Both the position numbers and the translations under genes were made by a program. From Peptoclostridium litorale DSM 5388 (GTDB taxonomy: Bacteria; Bacillota; Clostridia; Peptostreptococcales; Peptostreptococcaceae): a DNA stretch of 64,000 nt. This document shows positions 1 to 10,531 of the stretch, in pieces. How positions within the stretch are numbered: the first letter of the stretch is position 1; every line of letters starts with the position of its first letter. The stretch is from contig NZ_FSRH01000014.1 in assembly GCF_900141635.1 (NCBI RefSeq), positions 34,874 to 98,873 on the forward strand, written 5' to 3'. The notes beneath the pieces were generated by a model that saw nothing but the letters and a program-made list of their open reading frames with translations, had not been told where the DNA came from and searched no databases.

Positions 1-130
1 GCACAAATGAGTCTATTATGAAAAGGGATGCCATGAATGCAAACGTACCTGCTATTTTTACTCTCGGGTCAAGTCTGTGTATTATGGAGTCACATGGGTA
101 GTACTGTCCAATTGTTATGTCCTTTAACAT
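1..130 (-). CDS. ecfT: ECF transporter transmembrane protein EcfT (partial, N-terminus only)
   Basis: Only the first 43 codons are present; the gene runs off the left edge. The product begins [15 protein letters not shown] and then has HRLDPRVKI followed by a hydrophobic stretch, the usual start of EcfT, the membrane scaffold that couples the EcfA ATPases to substrate-binding S components in energy-coupling-factor vitamin transporters. The ATG at 130 has an AAGGAG site 8 nt upstream and overlaps the end of ecfA2 by 7 bp, so the two are translationally coupled. The gene order after the ribosomal operon (ecfA1-ecfA2-ecfT) is typical of Firmicutes. Confidence 0.88.
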   Translation of the reverse strand, partial: MLKDITIGQYYPCDSIIHRLDPRVKIAGTFAFMASLFIIDSFV

Positions 131-987
131 TTTTTGTTCTCCTTAATGTATTTTAGTATTTCAGACTTCGCCTCTTCTATTGTTATTATGTCTTCCCTTA
201 TGCCAAATCCTTTTGCCCTTAGCTTTTTGACAAGTTCTAAAACTGAAGGCACCCCCAGCCCTATGCCCTTGAGCCTGTCTTCATGTCTGAAGACCTCCCT
301 TGGAGTTCCCTCTATTTCAGCCTTTCCTCTGTTCATGACTATAAGCCTGTCTGCAAGCTTGGCCATGTCCTCCATGCTGTGCGACACTATTATTATTGTT
401 ATCCCATATTTTGAGTGCAGCTGCTTTATCTGGGCGAGTATATCGTCTCTTCCTTTTGGATCAAGACCTGCAGTAGGCTCGTCAAGTATTAGCACTTCAG
501 GCTTCATTGCTATAACTCCCGCTATTGCCACCCTTCTTCTTTGCCCTCCCGAAAGGTCAAAAGGCGACCTGTCTTTCAGCCGCTCAAAGTCAAGCCCGAC
601 TATCTCCATTGATTCCTTTATCCTTTCGTGAATTTCATCTTCTGACATTCCAAGATTTGACGGACCAAAAGCTATATCTTTGTATATGGTTTCCTCGAAT
701 ATCTGATATTCTGGGTATTGGAATACAAGGCCCACCTTTTTCCTTATGCTAGTAAGGCTGACGCCTTCTCCCGTTATGTCAAGATCGTTTATTATTATCT
801 TTCCAGATGTAGGCTTTAAGAGGCCGTTAAGATGCTGTACAAGGGTAGACTTGCCTGATCCCGTATGTCCTATGAGCCCTATGAACTCGCCTTTTTTTAT
901 TTCAATATTCACTCCGTCAAGAGCCCTGCTTTCAAAGGGGCTTTTGGGATTGTAAATGTGCACAAGATCTTTTACTATTATCGACAT
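124..987 (-). CDS. ecfA2: ECF transporter ATPase EcfA2
   Basis: 287-aa ABC ATPase of the energy-coupling-factor module, which pairs with EcfA1 to power uptake of vitamins or metal ions through EcfT and exchangeable S subunits. Visible motifs: Walker [10 protein letters not shown] near residue 40, signature LSGGQRRR near 145, Walker B plus D-loop [12 protein letters not shown] near 167, and the switch histidine in IIIVSHS near 203. The start overlaps the ecfA1 stop by 10 bp and the gene end overlaps ecfT, giving a tightly coupled operon. Family assignment is secure; the transported substrate cannot be told from the shared ATPase module. Confidence 0.95.
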   Translation of the reverse strand: MSIIVKDLVHIYNPKSPFESRALDGVNIEIKKGEFIGLIGHTGSGKSTLVQHLNGLLKPTSGKIIINDLDITGEGVSLTSIRKKVGLVFQYPEYQIFEETIYKDIAFGPSNLGMSEDEIHERIKESMEIVGLDFERLKDRSPFDLSGGQRRRVAIAGVIAMKPEVLILDEPTAGLDPKGRDDILAQIKQLHSKYGITIIIVSHSMEDMAKLADRLIVMNRGKAEIEGTPREVFRHEDRLKGIGLGVPSVLELVKKLRAKGFGIREDIITIEEAKSEILKYIKENKKC

Positions 988-1808
988 AAGCTATTCACCA
1001 TCTCATCTACAGTTAATATATTTGAATCCATATCTATTCCACACTTTTTAAGCTCATATGCAAGTTCCGTCATCTGTGGAACGTCAAGCCCAAGCTCTTT
1101 AAGCTTTTCAACCTGGACAAATATCTCCCTTGGATGCCCCTGCATTACAAGCCTTCCGGCCTCCATTACAAACAGCCTGTCCGCATCCACTGCCTCTTCC
1201 ATGAAGTGCGTTATGTGTATTATGGTTATTCCGTCTTCTTTATTTAGCCTTTTTATGGTGCTTATTACCTCTCTTCTGCCTGAAGGATCGAGCATGGCTG
1301 TCGATTCGTCAAATATTATGCAGTCAGGCTTCATTGCTATGACTCCCGCTATTGCCACCCTTTGCTTTTGTCCTCCAGAAAGCAGGTGCGGCCCTTTTTT
1401 TCTGTATTCGTACATGTCTACTGCATTAAGGGCATCATCAACCCTTTTCCTTATCTCTCTCGGCTCTATTCCCAGGTTTTCAGGGCCAAACGCGACGTCT
1501 TCCTCAACTACTGTAGCCACAAGCTGGTTGTCCGGGTTTTGGAATACCATTCCCGCAGTCTGCCTTATGTCCCAGAGCCTGCTTTCTTCGCCGGTGTCCA
1601 TGCCCTTTACTATTACCTTTCCTCTCGTAGGGCGCAGTATGGCATTGAGGTGCTTTGCCAGCGTCGATTTTCCTGAGCCGTTATGGCCTATTATGACTGC
1701 AAATTCACCTTTTTTTACATCGAGGCTTATCCCGTCAAGCGCCTTTAGGGTCTCTTCTTCTTTCGAATATTCAAACTCAACATTTTCAACTCTTATTATA
1801 TCATCCAT
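978..1808 (-). CDS. ecfA1: ECF transporter ATPase EcfA1
   Basis: ABC ATPase partner of EcfA2. Walker [10 protein letters not shown], signature LSGGQKQR and the EcfA1-type Walker B with Ser, [12 protein letters not shown], are all present; the ESTAMLDP variant separates EcfA1 from EcfA2. An in-frame upstream extension to 1883 exists, but the start at 1808 ([14 protein letters not shown]) is preferred because it has GGAGAG at proper distance and matches the family N-terminus, giving 276 aa. First gene of the ecfA1-ecfA2-ecfT unit, separated from rplQ by a terminator and a possible promoter. Confidence 0.94.
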   Translation of the reverse strand: MDDIIRVENVEFEYSKEEETLKALDGISLDVKKGEFAVIIGHNGSGKSTLAKHLNAILRPTRGKVIVKGMDTGEESRLWDIRQTAGMVFQNPDNQLVATVVEEDVAFGPENLGIEPREIRKRVDDALNAVDMYEYRKKGPHLLSGGQKQRVAIAGVIAMKPDCIIFDESTAMLDPSGRREVISTIKRLNKEDGITIIHITHFMEEAVDADRLFVMEAGRLVMQGHPREIFVQVEKLKELGLDVPQMTELAYELKKCGIDMDSNILTVDEMVNSLCR

Positions 1809-1913
1809 ATTATCTCTCCATTTTGATGCATCGTACAATCGATCATCCATATGATTTTGACCTGCCCACATTTTAACGTCCATAAATCAGCAGTCAAATC
1901 TTCCAACAATACT

Positions 1914-1941
1914 ATTATATAAAAGCCTTTGCTATTTTTAA
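1914..1941 (-). promoter_or_regulatory. Candidate promoter for ecfA1-ecfA2-ecfT
   Basis: On the minus strand a TATAAT -10 box (1914-1919) lies 16 bp downstream of a weak -35 TTAAAA (1936-1941), about 105 bp before ecfA1 and after the rplQ terminator. The -10 is consensus but the -35 is poor, so the call is tentative. Confidence 0.4.
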
Positions 1942-2012
1942 AGTCTAATGCTCTCTTTATGATGCACACAGGCCTCCGCTTATTGGAAATAAGAAGATTT
2001 TATATGCATTAT

Positions 2013-2044
2013 AAAAAGGGGAATTAAGCTTATGCCTAATTCCC
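2013..2044 (-). terminator. Rho-independent terminator after rplQ
   Basis: On the minus strand, 8-bp arms GGGAATTA and TAATTCCC (2037-2044 and 2019-2026) enclose a 10-nt loop and are followed by CTTTTTAT. It lies 7 bp after the rplQ stop and closes the long rpsJ-to-rplQ gene string. Confidence 0.85.
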
Positions 2045-2050
2045 TGCCCG

Positions 2051-2392
2051 TTAAACTAATTCAATTATAGCCATTTCAGCTGCATCGCCTCTTCTTGGCC
2101 CAAGCTTCATTATTCTAGTGTATCCACCGTTTCTTTCGCTGTACTTAGGTGCTATCTCATCGAATAGAGCCGCAACTACGTCTCTGTCCATAACGTAAGA
2201 AAGTACCTGACGCTTTGCATGAAGGTCTCCCCTCTTGCCAAGAGTAATCATCTTTTCAGCCATTCTACGAGTTTCTTTAGCTCTAGTTTCTGTAGTCTGT
2301 ATTCTACCGCTTCTTAGAAGATCCGTAACAAGGTTTCTAAGCATAAGATTTCTATGTGCAGTAACACGACCTAGCTTACGCTGTTTTGCCAT
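2051..2392 (-). CDS. rplQ: 50S ribosomal protein L17
   Basis: 113-aa L17, a large-subunit protein near the lower face of the 50S particle. The N-terminus [15 protein letters not shown] and the C-terminal [15 protein letters not shown] block are family hallmarks, and the length is normal. It is the last gene of the alpha operon, 24 bp after rpoA, and is followed immediately by a terminator, the standard bacterial arrangement. Confidence 0.98.
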   Translation of the reverse strand: MAKQRKLGRVTAHRNLMLRNLVTDLLRSGRIQTTETRAKETRRMAEKMITLGKRGDLHAKRQVLSYVMDRDVVAALFDEIAPKYSERNGGYTRIMKLGPRRGDAAEMAIIELV

Positions 2393-2416
2393 GACTATGC
2401 CTCCTTTGCCTGCCTA

Positions 2417-3364
2417 TTATTCTTCAGTTGGTTGTAGACCCAGGCCAAGCTCTGAAAGCTTTCTTTCCACTTCTTCAAGTGATTTTTTACCCAGATTCCT
2501 AACCTTCATCATATCTTCTTCTGATTTGGAAGTAAGTTCTTCCACAGTATTTATGCCTGCTCTCTTCAGACAGTTATATGATCTAACTGAAAGGTCAAGT
2601 TCTTCTATTGTCATCTCAAGAACTTTTTCCTTCTTGTCTTCTTCTTTTTCAACCATTATCTCAACACTGCTCACGTGCTGAGTAAGGTCTATGAAAAGGT
2701 TAAGGTGCTCAACAAGTATCTTTGATGCCAAAGATACACCCTCTTGAGGGTTTATGCTGCCGTTTGTCCAAACTTCAAGCAGAAGCTTGTCATAGTCTGT
2801 CATCTGGCCCACTCTTGTGTTTTCAACCTTGTAGCTTACCTTTTCAACTGGAGTGTATATAGAGTCAACTGGTATAACTCCGATAGGCATATTGCTATCT
2901 TTGTTGTTCTCAGCTGAAACATATCCTCTTCCTCTATCTATGTTTATCTCCATATACAACTTGGCATCTTTCTCCATAGTCAATATATGAAGATCCTTGT
3001 TTAATATTTCCACATTAGGCGGACACACTATGTCTCCAGCCTTTATAACGCCTTCTCCTTGAGCATCTATTATAAGCGTTTGCGGTTCGTCTCCGTCTAG
3101 TTGCGCTGAAAGCTCTTTGAAAGAAAGTATGATTTCCGTCACATCTTCCTTTACTCCAGGTATTGTGGAAAACTCATGAAGAACTCCGTCAATCTTTACA
3201 GATGTAACTGCTACACCTGGAAGAGATGACAGAAGTATTCTTCTAAGAGCATTACCTATGGTAATGCCATAGCCTCTCTCAAGAGGCTCCACTATGAATT
3301 TGCCATATTTACCGTCTTGGCTCAGTTCAACTATCTCAACTTTTGGTTTTTCAATTTCAATCAT
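2417..3364 (-). CDS. rpoA: DNA-directed RNA polymerase alpha subunit
   Basis: 315-aa RNA polymerase alpha subunit; its N-terminal domain (about 1-230) dimerises and seeds assembly of beta and beta prime, and its C-terminal domain (about 245-310) contacts UP elements and activators. [13 protein letters not shown] near residue 40 and the C-terminal helix-hairpin-helix segment [16 protein letters not shown] are clear. A short charged linker (KEEDKKEK) joins the domains. It lies between rpsD and rplQ as in most bacteria. Confidence 0.98.
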   Translation of the reverse strand: MIEIEKPKVEIVELSQDGKYGKFIVEPLERGYGITIGNALRRILLSSLPGVAVTSVKIDGVLHEFSTIPGVKEDVTEIILSFKELSAQLDGDEPQTLIIDAQGEGVIKAGDIVCPPNVEILNKDLHILTMEKDAKLYMEINIDRGRGYVSAENNKDSNMPIGVIPVDSIYTPVEKVSYKVENTRVGQMTDYDKLLLEVWTNGSINPQEGVSLASKILVEHLNLFIDLTQHVSSVEIMVEKEEDKKEKVLEMTIEELDLSVRSYNCLKRAGINTVEELTSKSEEDMMKVRNLGKKSLEEVERKLSELGLGLQPTEE

Positions 3365-3412
3365 CTAATGCCCCTCCTTAAAATTTTTAAAAGCATCGAG
3401 GGTAGTCAATTA

Positions 3413-4039
3413 CTACTTAGAGTATAGCTCGACAATTAGATGCTCTGCTATGTCTAGGTCTATATCTTCTCTTGTTGGAAGTGACACTATTTTTCCAGAC
3501 ATTTTTTCAGCGTCTATATCAAGCCAGTTAGGAACCACTCTTGTAAAGTTCTCAACTAGAGACTTGAATTTAGCTGAAGATCTTGATCTTTCTTTAACTG
3601 CTATTACATCTCCCACTTCAACTGTAAGTGAAGGTATGTCTACCTTTTTTCCGTTAAGAGTGAAATGTCCGTGTGTTACTAACTGTCTAGCTTCTTTTCT
3701 AGAACCTGCTAGTCCCATTCTGAATACAACATTGTCAAGTCTTCTCTCAAGAAGGCTAAGCATGTTTTCACCGGCCATACCCTTCATTTTCTCAGCTTTT
3801 TCAAAAAGGTTTCTGAACTGAGTTTCAAGCATTCCGTATATTCTCTTAACTTTTTGCTTTTCTCTAAGCTGCATTCCGTAGTTAGACTGCTTCTTAGCTC
3901 TGCTCTGTCCGTGCTGTCCAGGAGCATAGTTTCTCTTGTTTATAGCACATTTATCTGTATAGCATCTATCACCTTTAAGGAAAAGTTTCATTCCCTCTCT
4001 ACGGCATAGTCTGCATGATGCGTCCGTATATCTTGCCAT
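3413..4039 (-). CDS. rpsD: 30S ribosomal protein S4 (zinc-binding form)
   Basis: 208-aa S4, a primary 16S rRNA binder that nucleates 30S assembly and helps keep decoding accurate. Cysteines C9, C12, C26 and C31 make a zinc-ribbon (CX2C-X13-CX4C) at the N-terminus, so this is the C+ form rather than the zinc-free paralog. An S4 RNA-binding domain lies at about residues 97-155. Located between rpsK and rpoA in the alpha operon; S4 is often the autogenous regulator of this operon, though no S4 leader element was identified here. Confidence 0.98.
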   Translation of the reverse strand: MARYTDASCRLCRREGMKLFLKGDRCYTDKCAINKRNYAPGQHGQSRAKKQSNYGMQLREKQKVKRIYGMLETQFRNLFEKAEKMKGMAGENMLSLLERRLDNVVFRMGLAGSRKEARQLVTHGHFTLNGKKVDIPSLTVEVGDVIAVKERSRSSAKFKSLVENFTRVVPNWLDIDAEKMSGKIVSLPTREDIDLDIAEHLIVELYSK

Positions 4040-4062
4040 TTAATTACACCTCCTGCTTCTCG

Positions 4063-4458
4063 TTAAACTCTTCTTCTCTTTGGTGGTCTACATCCATTGT
4101 GAGGAATCGGAGTAACATCTTTTATCATAGTTATCTCAAGACCTGCAGCCTGAAGAGATCTTATTGCCGCTTCACGACCAGCTCCTGGCCCTTTTACAAA
4201 TACTTCAACAGCCTTAAGTCCGTGGCTCATTGCAGCTTTAGTCGCCTCTTCTGCACACATTTGAGCTGCAAACGGAGTTGACTTTCTTGATCCCTTGAAT
4301 CCTACTTGTCCTGCACTCGCCCACGAAATTACGTTTCCTTTAACATCCGTTATAGAAACTATAGTGTTGTTGAATGTAGACTTTACATGAGCATGTCCAC
4401 GTTCAATGTTTTTACGCTCTCTTCTCTTTACACGAGTTGTCTTCTTTGGCTTAGCCAT
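4063..4458 (-). CDS. rpsK: 30S ribosomal protein S11
   Basis: 131-aa S11, located on the 30S platform near the mRNA exit. The block [15 protein letters not shown] near residue 23 and the C-terminal [12 protein letters not shown] are diagnostic. A basic N-terminus ([13 protein letters not shown]) is longer than in E. coli, as is usual in Firmicutes. Gene order rpsM-rpsK-rpsD is conserved, with a 23-bp gap to rpsM. Confidence 0.98.
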   Translation of the reverse strand: MAKPKKTTRVKRRERKNIERGHAHVKSTFNNTIVSITDVKGNVISWASAGQVGFKGSRKSTPFAAQMCAEEATKAAMSHGLKAVEVFVKGPGAGREAAIRSLQAAGLEITMIKDVTPIPHNGCRPPKRRRV

Positions 4459-4481
4459 TTTTGACTTCCCTCCTCACCTAA

Positions 4482-4850
4482 TTATTTCTTCTTACGAGAT
4501 ACTGTTCTCTTTGGTCCTTTTCTAGTTCTTGCATTTGTCTTAGTCTTTTGACCTCTTAGTGGAAGACCTTTCATGTGACGTATTCCTCTGTAGCACTTTA
4601 TATCTCTAAGTCTCTTTATGTTAAGTGCTATTTCTCTTCTAAGGTCACCTTCTACGATGTAATCTTCGTCTATTACTCTTCTTAGTTCGTTAACTTCTTC
4701 TTCTGTAAGATCCTTGATTCTTGTATCCGCGTTTATGTTAGCAGATACTAGTATCTTGTTTGAAGTTTTTCTTCCTATACCGTATATATAAGTAAGACCG
4801 ATTTCTACTCTCTTGTCTCTTGGTAAATCGACTCCAGCGATTCTTGCCAT
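4482..4850 (-). CDS. rpsM: 30S ribosomal protein S13
   Basis: 122-aa S13, in the head of the 30S subunit, contacting S19 and P-site tRNA and forming bridges to the 50S. The start [14 protein letters not shown], the helix-two-turn-helix core with [10 protein letters not shown], and the basic tail [17 protein letters not shown] are typical. It is separated from rpmJ by 130 bp, which holds only a short hairpin (about 4893-4912) and no obvious promoter. Confidence 0.98.
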   Translation of the reverse strand: MARIAGVDLPRDKRVEIGLTYIYGIGRKTSNKILVSANINADTRIKDLTEEEVNELRRVIDEDYIVEGDLRREIALNIKRLRDIKCYRGIRHMKGLPLRGQKTKTNARTRKGPKRTVSRKKK

Positions 4851-4980
4851 GCTCTCTTACACCTCCTACATATTAAACATTGCACCCGAAGGTTTTTATC
4901 TGTCGATAAAGCCTTTGTAACTCAAATACACAACTAACTATTATAATACATGTGCATCTGAATTACCAGCTTTATATTGA

Positions 4981-5106
<126 letters not shown>

Positions 5107-5111
5107 TTAGA

Positions 5112-5330
5112 CTACTTCTTGCGCCATACTATTCTTCCTCTTGTAAGGTCATAAGGAGACATCTCAATAGTAACCTTATCCCCAGGAAGTATTCTTATGA
5201 AATTCATTCTTAATTTTCCTGAGATATGTGCAAGAACTATGTGTTCGTTTTCAAGCTTAACCTTAAACATAGCGTTTGGTAAAGCTTCTACAACGGTACC
5301 TTCCAGTTCAATAACGTCTTTTTTGGCCAT
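5112..5330 (-). CDS. infA: Translation initiation factor IF-1
   Basis: 72-aa single OB-fold protein that occupies the 30S A site during initiation with IF-2 and IF-3. It starts [19 protein letters not shown], has the [17 protein letters not shown] block, and ends GRIVWRKK, all standard. An AGGT-type ribosome-binding site precedes the ATG. It lies between the KOW-domain gene and rpmJ, 17 bp from the latter. Confidence 0.98.
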   Translation of the reverse strand: MAKKDVIELEGTVVEALPNAMFKVKLENEHIVLAHISGKLRMNFIRILPGDKVTIEMSPYDLTRGRIVWRKK

Positions 5331-5354
5331 TAAACAACTTACCTCCCATTTGAA

Positions 5355-5636
5355 TTAGGATCTAAGGCCTAGCTTTTCAAGTTCTCTTCTTAAAAATGCA
5401 TTGTTTATCTTATCACCATTTTTTATCCGTTTTGCAAGTTCATATGAAAAAGTACTCAGCTTCACAAGATGCTTTACCTTTTTCATTTTGGGCTTGTCAA
5501 TTCTTCTCATGTCTCCGTCTGCTACAAAGATGTAATTTTCATCAGCTATGCCGATTACAAAAAGTATCCTGCCCTTGTCTCTTCCAGCCTTAGATTTAAC
5601 AGCTTGTCCGATTTCATAATCAGTTCTCTCGTTCAA
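5355..5636 (-). CDS. KOW-domain RNA-binding protein (L14e-like), function not established
   Basis: A small basic protein whose first half (IGQAVKSKAGRDKGRILFV) is a KOW motif, the RNA-binding fold of NusG, L24 and archaeal L14e. No gene symbol is used because the role is not established. A GTG at 5645 would give 96 aa, but TTG at 5636 is better placed: GAGGTG sits 6-7 nt before it while nothing precedes the GTG, giving 93 aa. The position between map and infA is common in clostridial spc operons, so a role in ribosome assembly or translation is a reasonable inference. Confidence 0.85.
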   Translation of the reverse strand: MNERTDYEIGQAVKSKAGRDKGRILFVIGIADENYIFVADGDMRRIDKPKMKKVKHLVKLSTFSYELAKRIKNGDKINNAFLRRELEKLGLRS

Positions 5637-5667
5637 AAAAGTCACCTCTTTTTAACCTCTTTTAATC

Positions 5668-6414
5668 CTATATGCAGGTTAAAAGCATAGGTTCATCTTT
5701 TGTTATAACCAGTGTGTGCTCATAATGGGCTGACTTTTTGCCATCCACTGTAACTGCAGTCCATCCGTCGTCAAGAACCTTCACATGGTAGCTACCCGCA
5801 TTAACCATAGGCTCCACTGCAAGCACCATGCCTTCTTGAAGCCTTACACCTTTCCCAGGTGGGCCGTAATGCGGTATTTGTGGATCTTCATGCAGGTTTG
5901 CTCCTACTCCGTGACCCACAAAATCTCTTACTACCGAAAAACCGTTCATTTCAACATGAGCCTGAACTGCATGGGATATATCAGAAAGTCTATATCCAAG
6001 TCTTGCAAACTTGAGTCCTTCATAAAAACTTTGTCTGGTAACTTCGATAAGCTTTTCATCTTCTTGTGTGATTTTTCCCACACCATGTGTCTTTGCTGCA
6101 TCTCCATGATATCCCTTGTAGTATGCGCCTATATCGAGACTTATTATGTCTCCTTCCATAAGCACCCTGTTACTAGGTATTCCATGCACTACCTGCTCAT
6201 TTACAGATGCGCATATGGTGCATGGAAATCCTCCATATCCTTTAAATGAAGGCTCAGCATTACATTTTCTTATGTGCCTTTCAGCAATTTCATCCAGCTC
6301 AATAGTTGTAATTCCCGGACTTATCTTTTCTCTCAACAGTTCGTGAACTTCAGCCACTATCTTGCCGGCATCCGCCATAAGATCTATTTCTTTAGGCGAT
6401 TTTATTATTATCAT
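5668..6414 (-). CDS. map: Methionine aminopeptidase, type I
   Basis: 248-aa dinuclear metalloenzyme removing N-terminal Met from nascent proteins after deformylation. The metal ligands are visible: Asp in [16 protein letters not shown] (two aspartates), His in [14 protein letters not shown], Glu in LAVEPMV and the C-terminal Glu in [15 protein letters not shown] holds the substrate histidine. The ATG overlaps the adk stop by one base (TAATG), so translation is coupled to adk. The short N-terminus marks the bacterial type Ia form. Confidence 0.97.
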   Translation of the reverse strand: MIIIKSPKEIDLMADAGKIVAEVHELLREKISPGITTIELDEIAERHIRKCNAEPSFKGYGGFPCTICASVNEQVVHGIPSNRVLMEGDIISLDIGAYYKGYHGDAAKTHGVGKITQEDEKLIEVTRQSFYEGLKFARLGYRLSDISHAVQAHVEMNGFSVVRDFVGHGVGANLHEDPQIPHYGPPGKGVRLQEGMVLAVEPMVNAGSYHVKVLDDGWTAVTVDGKKSAHYEHTLVITKDEPMLLTCI

Positions 6415-7064
6415 TAAGATTCACTTCCTAGGGCATTTACTATGTCTTCAAACACTTTTTCAATGGACTGCTGTCCATCTATATCAACAAGTATCCCCTT
6501 TTTAGAATAATACTCTGCAAGAGGTTTTGTCTGATCAAGGTAAACTGCAATCCTCTTTGACACAGTCTCCTGCGTATCGTCATCTCTTTGATAAAGCTCA
6601 CCGCCGCAAAGACTGCAAACGCCTTCTTCCTTTGGTGGATTGAATTCTATGTGATATGCAGCACCACAGTTTCTGCATATTCTTCTTCCGATAGCTCTTT
6701 TAACAAGTATTTCCTTGTCAACGTCTATGTTTACTACCTTGTCCAGGTTCATATCCATTTCGCCAAGTACTTTGTCAAGCTCATCAGCCTGATTTACTGT
6801 TCTTGGAAATCCATCAAGCAAAAATCCTTGCTTGCAGTCGTCTTCAACAAGTCTTGACTTTACAAGATCAACTACAAGTTCGTCTGGAACAAGAAGTCCC
6901 TTGTCCATGTAATCTTTTGCTTTCTTTCCAAGGTCAGTTCCTTCCTTGATGTTCTTTCTGAATATATCTCCTGTTGAAATATGAGGAATGTCATATTTTT
7001 GAACTATGCTTATCGCTTGTGTTCCCTTTCCTGCACCCGGAGGTCCTAAAAGTACTAACTTCAT
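6414..7064 (-). CDS. adk: Adenylate kinase (zinc-lid form)
   Basis: 216-aa enzyme interconverting ATP+AMP and 2 ADP. P-loop [10 protein letters not shown] at residues 7-16, AMP-binding GFPRT near 85, and a long LID domain with four cysteines in two CX2C pairs (CRNCG and CSLCG), the structural zinc site of Gram-positive adenylate kinases. Conserved in the spc operon after secY (57 bp gap), with map following by stop-start overlap. Confidence 0.98.
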   Translation of the reverse strand: MKLVLLGPPGAGKGTQAISIVQKYDIPHISTGDIFRKNIKEGTDLGKKAKDYMDKGLLVPDELVVDLVKSRLVEDDCKQGFLLDGFPRTVNQADELDKVLGEMDMNLDKVVNIDVDKEILVKRAIGRRICRNCGAAYHIEFNPPKEEGVCSLCGGELYQRDDDTQETVSKRIAVYLDQTKPLAEYYSKKGILVDIDGQQSIEKVFEDIVNALGSES

Positions 7065-7120
7065 TCCGCCATCTCCCTGATTCTCAAGGCCAGGGGAAGC
7101 CCTTCCCCCATAACCTTTGT

Positions 7121-8389
7121 TTATTTCAAAAATCCCTGGTAATGTCTCATTAACATTTGCTGCTCAACCTGTTTCATTGTCTCCAGCGCAACTCCGACTA
7201 CTATCAGAAGCGATGTTCCGCCGAATCTAAATGGCAGGTCTCCAAACTGTATTATCAGTGTAGGCAGCGCAGCTATAAGTGCAAGGAATATTGCTCCTGC
7301 CAGTGTCAATCGGCTTGACACTTTTTCCAGATAGTCTGCAGTTGGTTTACCTGGTCTTATTCCAGGTATGAATCCGCCGTGATTTTTCATGTTGTTTGCA
7401 ACATCAACCGGGTTGAACATTATAGCCGTGTAGAAGTAAGTAAAGAATATTATAAGCAGAGCCTCTGTTGCAATATATATCCATACTCCCGGGTTCCCAG
7501 CTGGTGAAAACCACTTTGACACAAGCTCTTGGAAGTTGCCCTTAAAGAAAAATCCAAGTGTCTGTGGGAAGTAAAGCACTGATATTGCAAATATTACAGG
7601 TATAACTCCTGCCTGATTTACTTTTATTGGTATGTGCGTGCTTTGTCCGCCATACATCTTTCTTCCTACCACTCTCTTTGCATACTGCACTGATATCTTT
7701 CTTTGTCCCTGCTGTATTGCTATTACAGAAACTATTATAGCCAGCGCAAGCAGTCCAAATACTATAAGTTTAACCGGACTGAGCTCTCCGCTCTTAACAA
7801 GCTTTATGCTGTTGAACAACGCGCCTGGAGCTCTTGAAATTATACCTATGAATATTATAAGCGATATTCCGTTTCCAATCCCTTTTTCAGTAACCTGCTC
7901 TCCAAGCCACATCAAAAAGGCTGTTCCTGCTGTAAGTGTAACTACAACAACTATTATCGAAAATACATCTGTATTTATAAGCGCTCTTCTAAAAAGACCT
8001 ACGCTTATTCCAGTTGCTTGAAGAAGAGCTAGAATGACTGTTCCATATCTTGTAATCTGGGCCATTTTCTTTCTGCCCTCTTCTCCTGACTTTGCCATTT
8101 CCTCTATGCTAGGAAATGCTATAGTGAACAACTGCATTATTATCGATGATGTGATGTATGGTGTTATACCAAGTGCAAATATTGTAAAGTTTGAGAATGC
8201 TCCTCCTGCGACAAGATCGTAGAATGAAAGCAGTCCCGCATTTTCAACAACTTGCCTTACATATGCTATGTCTATTCCAGGTACTGGTATTGAAGCCCCA
8301 ATCCTGAATATTATTATCATAATAAATGTAAATAATATTCTCTTTCTAAGATCGGGGATTTTCCAAGCATTTCTCAGTGTAGAAAGCAC
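7121..8389 (-). CDS. secY: Preprotein translocase channel subunit SecY
   Basis: 422-aa integral membrane protein forming the protein-conducting channel with SecE and SecG. About ten hydrophobic helices are spaced along it; the N-terminal [18 protein letters not shown] and the plug region [19 protein letters not shown] are recognisable, as is the cytosolic loop [17 protein letters not shown]. It starts 1 bp after the rplO stop. SecE is encoded elsewhere in this window (33552-33767). Confidence 0.98.
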   Translation of the reverse strand: MLSTLRNAWKIPDLRKRILFTFIMIIIFRIGASIPVPGIDIAYVRQVVENAGLLSFYDLVAGGAFSNFTIFALGITPYITSSIIMQLFTIAFPSIEEMAKSGEEGRKKMAQITRYGTVILALLQATGISVGLFRRALINTDVFSIIVVVVTLTAGTAFLMWLGEQVTEKGIGNGISLIIFIGIISRAPGALFNSIKLVKSGELSPVKLIVFGLLALAIIVSVIAIQQGQRKISVQYAKRVVGRKMYGGQSTHIPIKVNQAGVIPVIFAISVLYFPQTLGFFFKGNFQELVSKWFSPAGNPGVWIYIATEALLIIFFTYFYTAIMFNPVDVANNMKNHGGFIPGIRPGKPTADYLEKVSSRLTLAGAIFLALIAALPTLIIQFGDLPFRFGGTSLLIVVGVALETMKQVEQQMLMRHYQGFLK

Positions 8390-8390
8390 A

Positions 8391-8840
8391 CTAAATCACC
8401 TCTGCTTTTCCACCAGCCGCTTCGATCTTTTCTATAGCAGACTTAGTGAATTTACTAGCCTTTATGCTTATTTTCTTTTCAAGCTTTCCGTCGCCTAGTA
8501 TCTTTACTCCGTCCTTTTCGATCTTTCTTATTACTCCGCTTTCTAGAAGAAGCTCTGGAGTAACTTCAGTTCCATCTTCGAATCCGTTTAGTCTGTCTAC
8601 ATTTATTGTAGAGTAAACTTTTTCGAATACACTATTGTTAAAACCACGCTTAGGAAGTCTTCTATATAGAGGCATCTGACCTCCCTCAAAACCTGGTCTA
8701 ACTCCTCCACCTGAACGTGAATTTTGACCATCTTGTCCACGGCCGGCAGTTTTACCTTGTCCAGTAGCTGTACCTCTACCTAGTCTTTTTCTCTTTCCTC
8801 TAACTGCACCTTTAGCCGGTTTAAGTTCATGTAATCTCAT
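8391..8840 (-). CDS. rplO: 50S ribosomal protein L15
   Basis: 149-aa L15, a late-assembly protein bridging 23S rRNA domains near the peptidyl transferase region. The glycine- and arginine-rich N-terminal extension ([18 protein letters not shown]) that threads into rRNA and the globular C-terminal part are both present. It follows rpmD and precedes secY with a 1-bp gap, as in the typical spc operon. Confidence 0.98.
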   Translation of the reverse strand: MRLHELKPAKGAVRGKRKRLGRGTATGQGKTAGRGQDGQNSRSGGGVRPGFEGGQMPLYRRLPKRGFNNSVFEKVYSTINVDRLNGFEDGTEVTPELLLESGVIRKIEKDGVKILGDGKLEKKISIKASKFTKSAIEKIEAAGGKAEVI

Positions 8841-8864
8841 TTTGACACCTCCTTGCTATAAACT

Positions 8865-9044
8865 TTATGCTTCTGTTACTTCTACCATATGCTGAACTAC
8901 GTTTATCATGCCTCTTGTTTGAGCATTGTCTGGCTTTTCAACCGTTTGCTCTCTCTTTGTAAGCCCCAAAGCCTCTATAGTCTTTCTCTGCTTTGGCGTT
9001 CTACCTATTACACTTCTTACTAGTTTTATTTTTAAATTAGCCAT
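8865..9044 (-). CDS. rpmD: 50S ribosomal protein L30
   Basis: 59-aa L30 beginning MANLKIKLVRSVIGRTPKQR. A GTG three codons upstream is in frame but sits inside the GGAG ribosome-binding site, so the ATG at 9044 is chosen. The motif RTPKQRKTIEALGL is typical. It lies between rpsE (12 bp) and rplO in the spc operon. Confidence 0.96.
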   Translation of the reverse strand: MANLKIKLVRSVIGRTPKQRKTIEALGLTKREQTVEKPDNAQTRGMINVVQHMVEVTEA

Positions 9045-9055
9045 AGTTTTCACTC

Positions 9056-9562
9056 CTATCCTAGAAGATCTTCAACCTTTTTTCCTCTAAGGGCAGCTAT
9101 CTCTTCTGCTGTTCTAAGTTCTTTTAGTCCTTGAATTGTTGCATTAACCATATTTCTAGGATTGTTAGATCCTAGTGATTTAGCCCTTACGTCCTTAAGT
9201 CCTGCAAGCTCCAGTACCGCACGAACAGGTCCACCTGCTATGACTCCTGTACCTTCTCTTGCTGGCATTACAAGAACCCTACCCGCTCCAAATTCTCCAA
9301 CGATTTCGTGGGGAACTGTAGTTCCAACTATTGGAACTTCGATAAGGTTTCTCTTTGCATCTTCTATAGCTTTTCTTATGGCTTCAGGTACTTCCATAGC
9401 TTTTCCTGTACCTATTCCTACCTTGCCATTTTCGTCTCCTACTACAACAAGAGCAGCAAATCTAAAGTTTCTACCGCCTTTAACAACTTTAGTTACACGT
9501 CTTATTTCTATAACTTTTTCTTGCATATCAAGCTGTCTTGCATCTATAAGGTTGCGTGACAT
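9056..9562 (-). CDS. rpsE: 30S ribosomal protein S5
   Basis: 168-aa S5, on the solvent side of the 30S body near the mRNA entrance, involved in accuracy and mRNA unwinding with S3 and S4. The double-stranded RNA-binding fold segment [19 protein letters not shown] and the second-domain block [19 protein letters not shown] are clear. Order rplR-rpsE-rpmD is conserved. Confidence 0.98.
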   Translation of the reverse strand: MSRNLIDARQLDMQEKVIEIRRVTKVVKGGRNFRFAALVVVGDENGKVGIGTGKAMEVPEAIRKAIEDAKRNLIEVPIVGTTVPHEIVGEFGAGRVLVMPAREGTGVIAGGPVRAVLELAGLKDVRAKSLGSNNPRNMVNATIQGLKELRTAEEIAALRGKKVEDLLG

Positions 9563-9579
9563 TCTTTCCCCTCCTTTTA

Positions 9580-9948
9580 TTAAAACTTAAGACCGCCTTC
9601 TCTAGCTCCTTCAGCTAGTTCTTGCACTCTACCGTGATATATATATCCTCCACGGTCAAACACTACTTCGCTTATTCCCTTTTCAAGGGCTTTCTTAGCA
9701 ACAAGTTCTCCGACCTTTCTTGCCGCTTCTTTATTTCCTGTTGACTTAACGCTTTCTTTTATCTCTTTGTCAAGAGAAGAAGCGGCTACAAGAGTGTTTC
9801 CTGCAACGTCATCTATTATTTGAACATATATGTTATTAAGACTTCTAAATACATTTAGTCTAGGTCTTTCAGGAGTTCCGCATATTTTCGAACGAACTCT
9901 TCTGTGTCTTTTTAGCCTAGCTTCGTTTTTGCTTGCCTTTTTAAACAC
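9580..9948 (-). CDS. rplR: 50S ribosomal protein L18
   Basis: 122-aa L18, which binds 5S rRNA with L5 and anchors the central protuberance. The N-terminus is basic ([18 protein letters not shown]) and the end [19 protein letters not shown] is the usual signature. The start is GTG at 9948 with GGAGGGG 5-7 nt upstream. Located between rplF and rpsE. Confidence 0.98.
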   Translation of the reverse strand: MFKKASKNEARLKRHRRVRSKICGTPERPRLNVFRSLNNIYVQIIDDVAGNTLVAASSLDKEIKESVKSTGNKEAARKVGELVAKKALEKGISEVVFDRGGYIYHGRVQELAEGAREGGLKF

Positions 9949-9966
9949 CTAAACCCCTCCTTTCAC

Positions 9967-10506
9967 CTATTTACCTGTTTTACCTTCTTTACGTCTTACA
10001 TTCTCGCCTGCATATCTTATACCTTTTCCTTTATAAGGTTCAGGCTCTCTCCATGCTCTTATCTTAGCCGCATAGTTTCCTACAAGCTGCTTGTTTATAC
10101 CTTTAACAACTAGCTCTGTCTGGTTTGGCACTTCAACTGTTATTCCCTCTGGATCTTCCATCTCTACTGGATGTGAGAATCCAAGGTTCAAAACAAGCTT
10201 GTTGCCCTGCTTTTGAGCTCTGTATCCAACACCTACTATTTCAAGCTTCTTCTCATATCCGTTAACAACACCTTCTACCATGTTTGCTATAAGTGTTCTA
10301 GACAGACCGTGAAGCGATTTGTGCTTTTTGTTTTCTGTTGGTCTTTCAACAGTTAAAGTGTTTTCGCTTACACTTATTTTCATAGAGACATCTATCTTTT
10401 CAGACAGCTCCCCTTTAGGTCCTTTAACCTTTACAAGGTTATTTTCTTCTATTTTGATTTCTACGCCTGCTGGTACATCTATTGGCTTAAAACCTATTCT
10501 TGACAT
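9967..10506 (-). CDS. rplF: 50S ribosomal protein L6
   Basis: 179-aa L6, near the sarcin-ricin loop and factor-binding site. It has the usual duplicated fold; the conserved C-terminal stretch [19 protein letters not shown] is the family signature. Starts [15 protein letters not shown] with a good ribosome-binding site; 25 bp after rpsH. Confidence 0.98.
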   Translation of the reverse strand: MSRIGFKPIDVPAGVEIKIEENNLVKVKGPKGELSEKIDVSMKISVSENTLTVERPTENKKHKSLHGLSRTLIANMVEGVVNGYEKKLEIVGVGYRAQKQGNKLVLNLGFSHPVEMEDPEGITVEVPNQTELVVKGINKQLVGNYAAKIRAWREPEPYKGKGIRYAGENVRRKEGKTGK

Positions 10507-10531
10507 TTCTGCACCTCCTTATACGCCTGTA

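Noticed and set aside
865..1854. Long open frame (329 codons) on the plus strand across ecfA1/ecfA2
   Set aside because: Antisense to two clear ABC ATPases with intact motifs; the frame is open because of the codon bias of the real genes.
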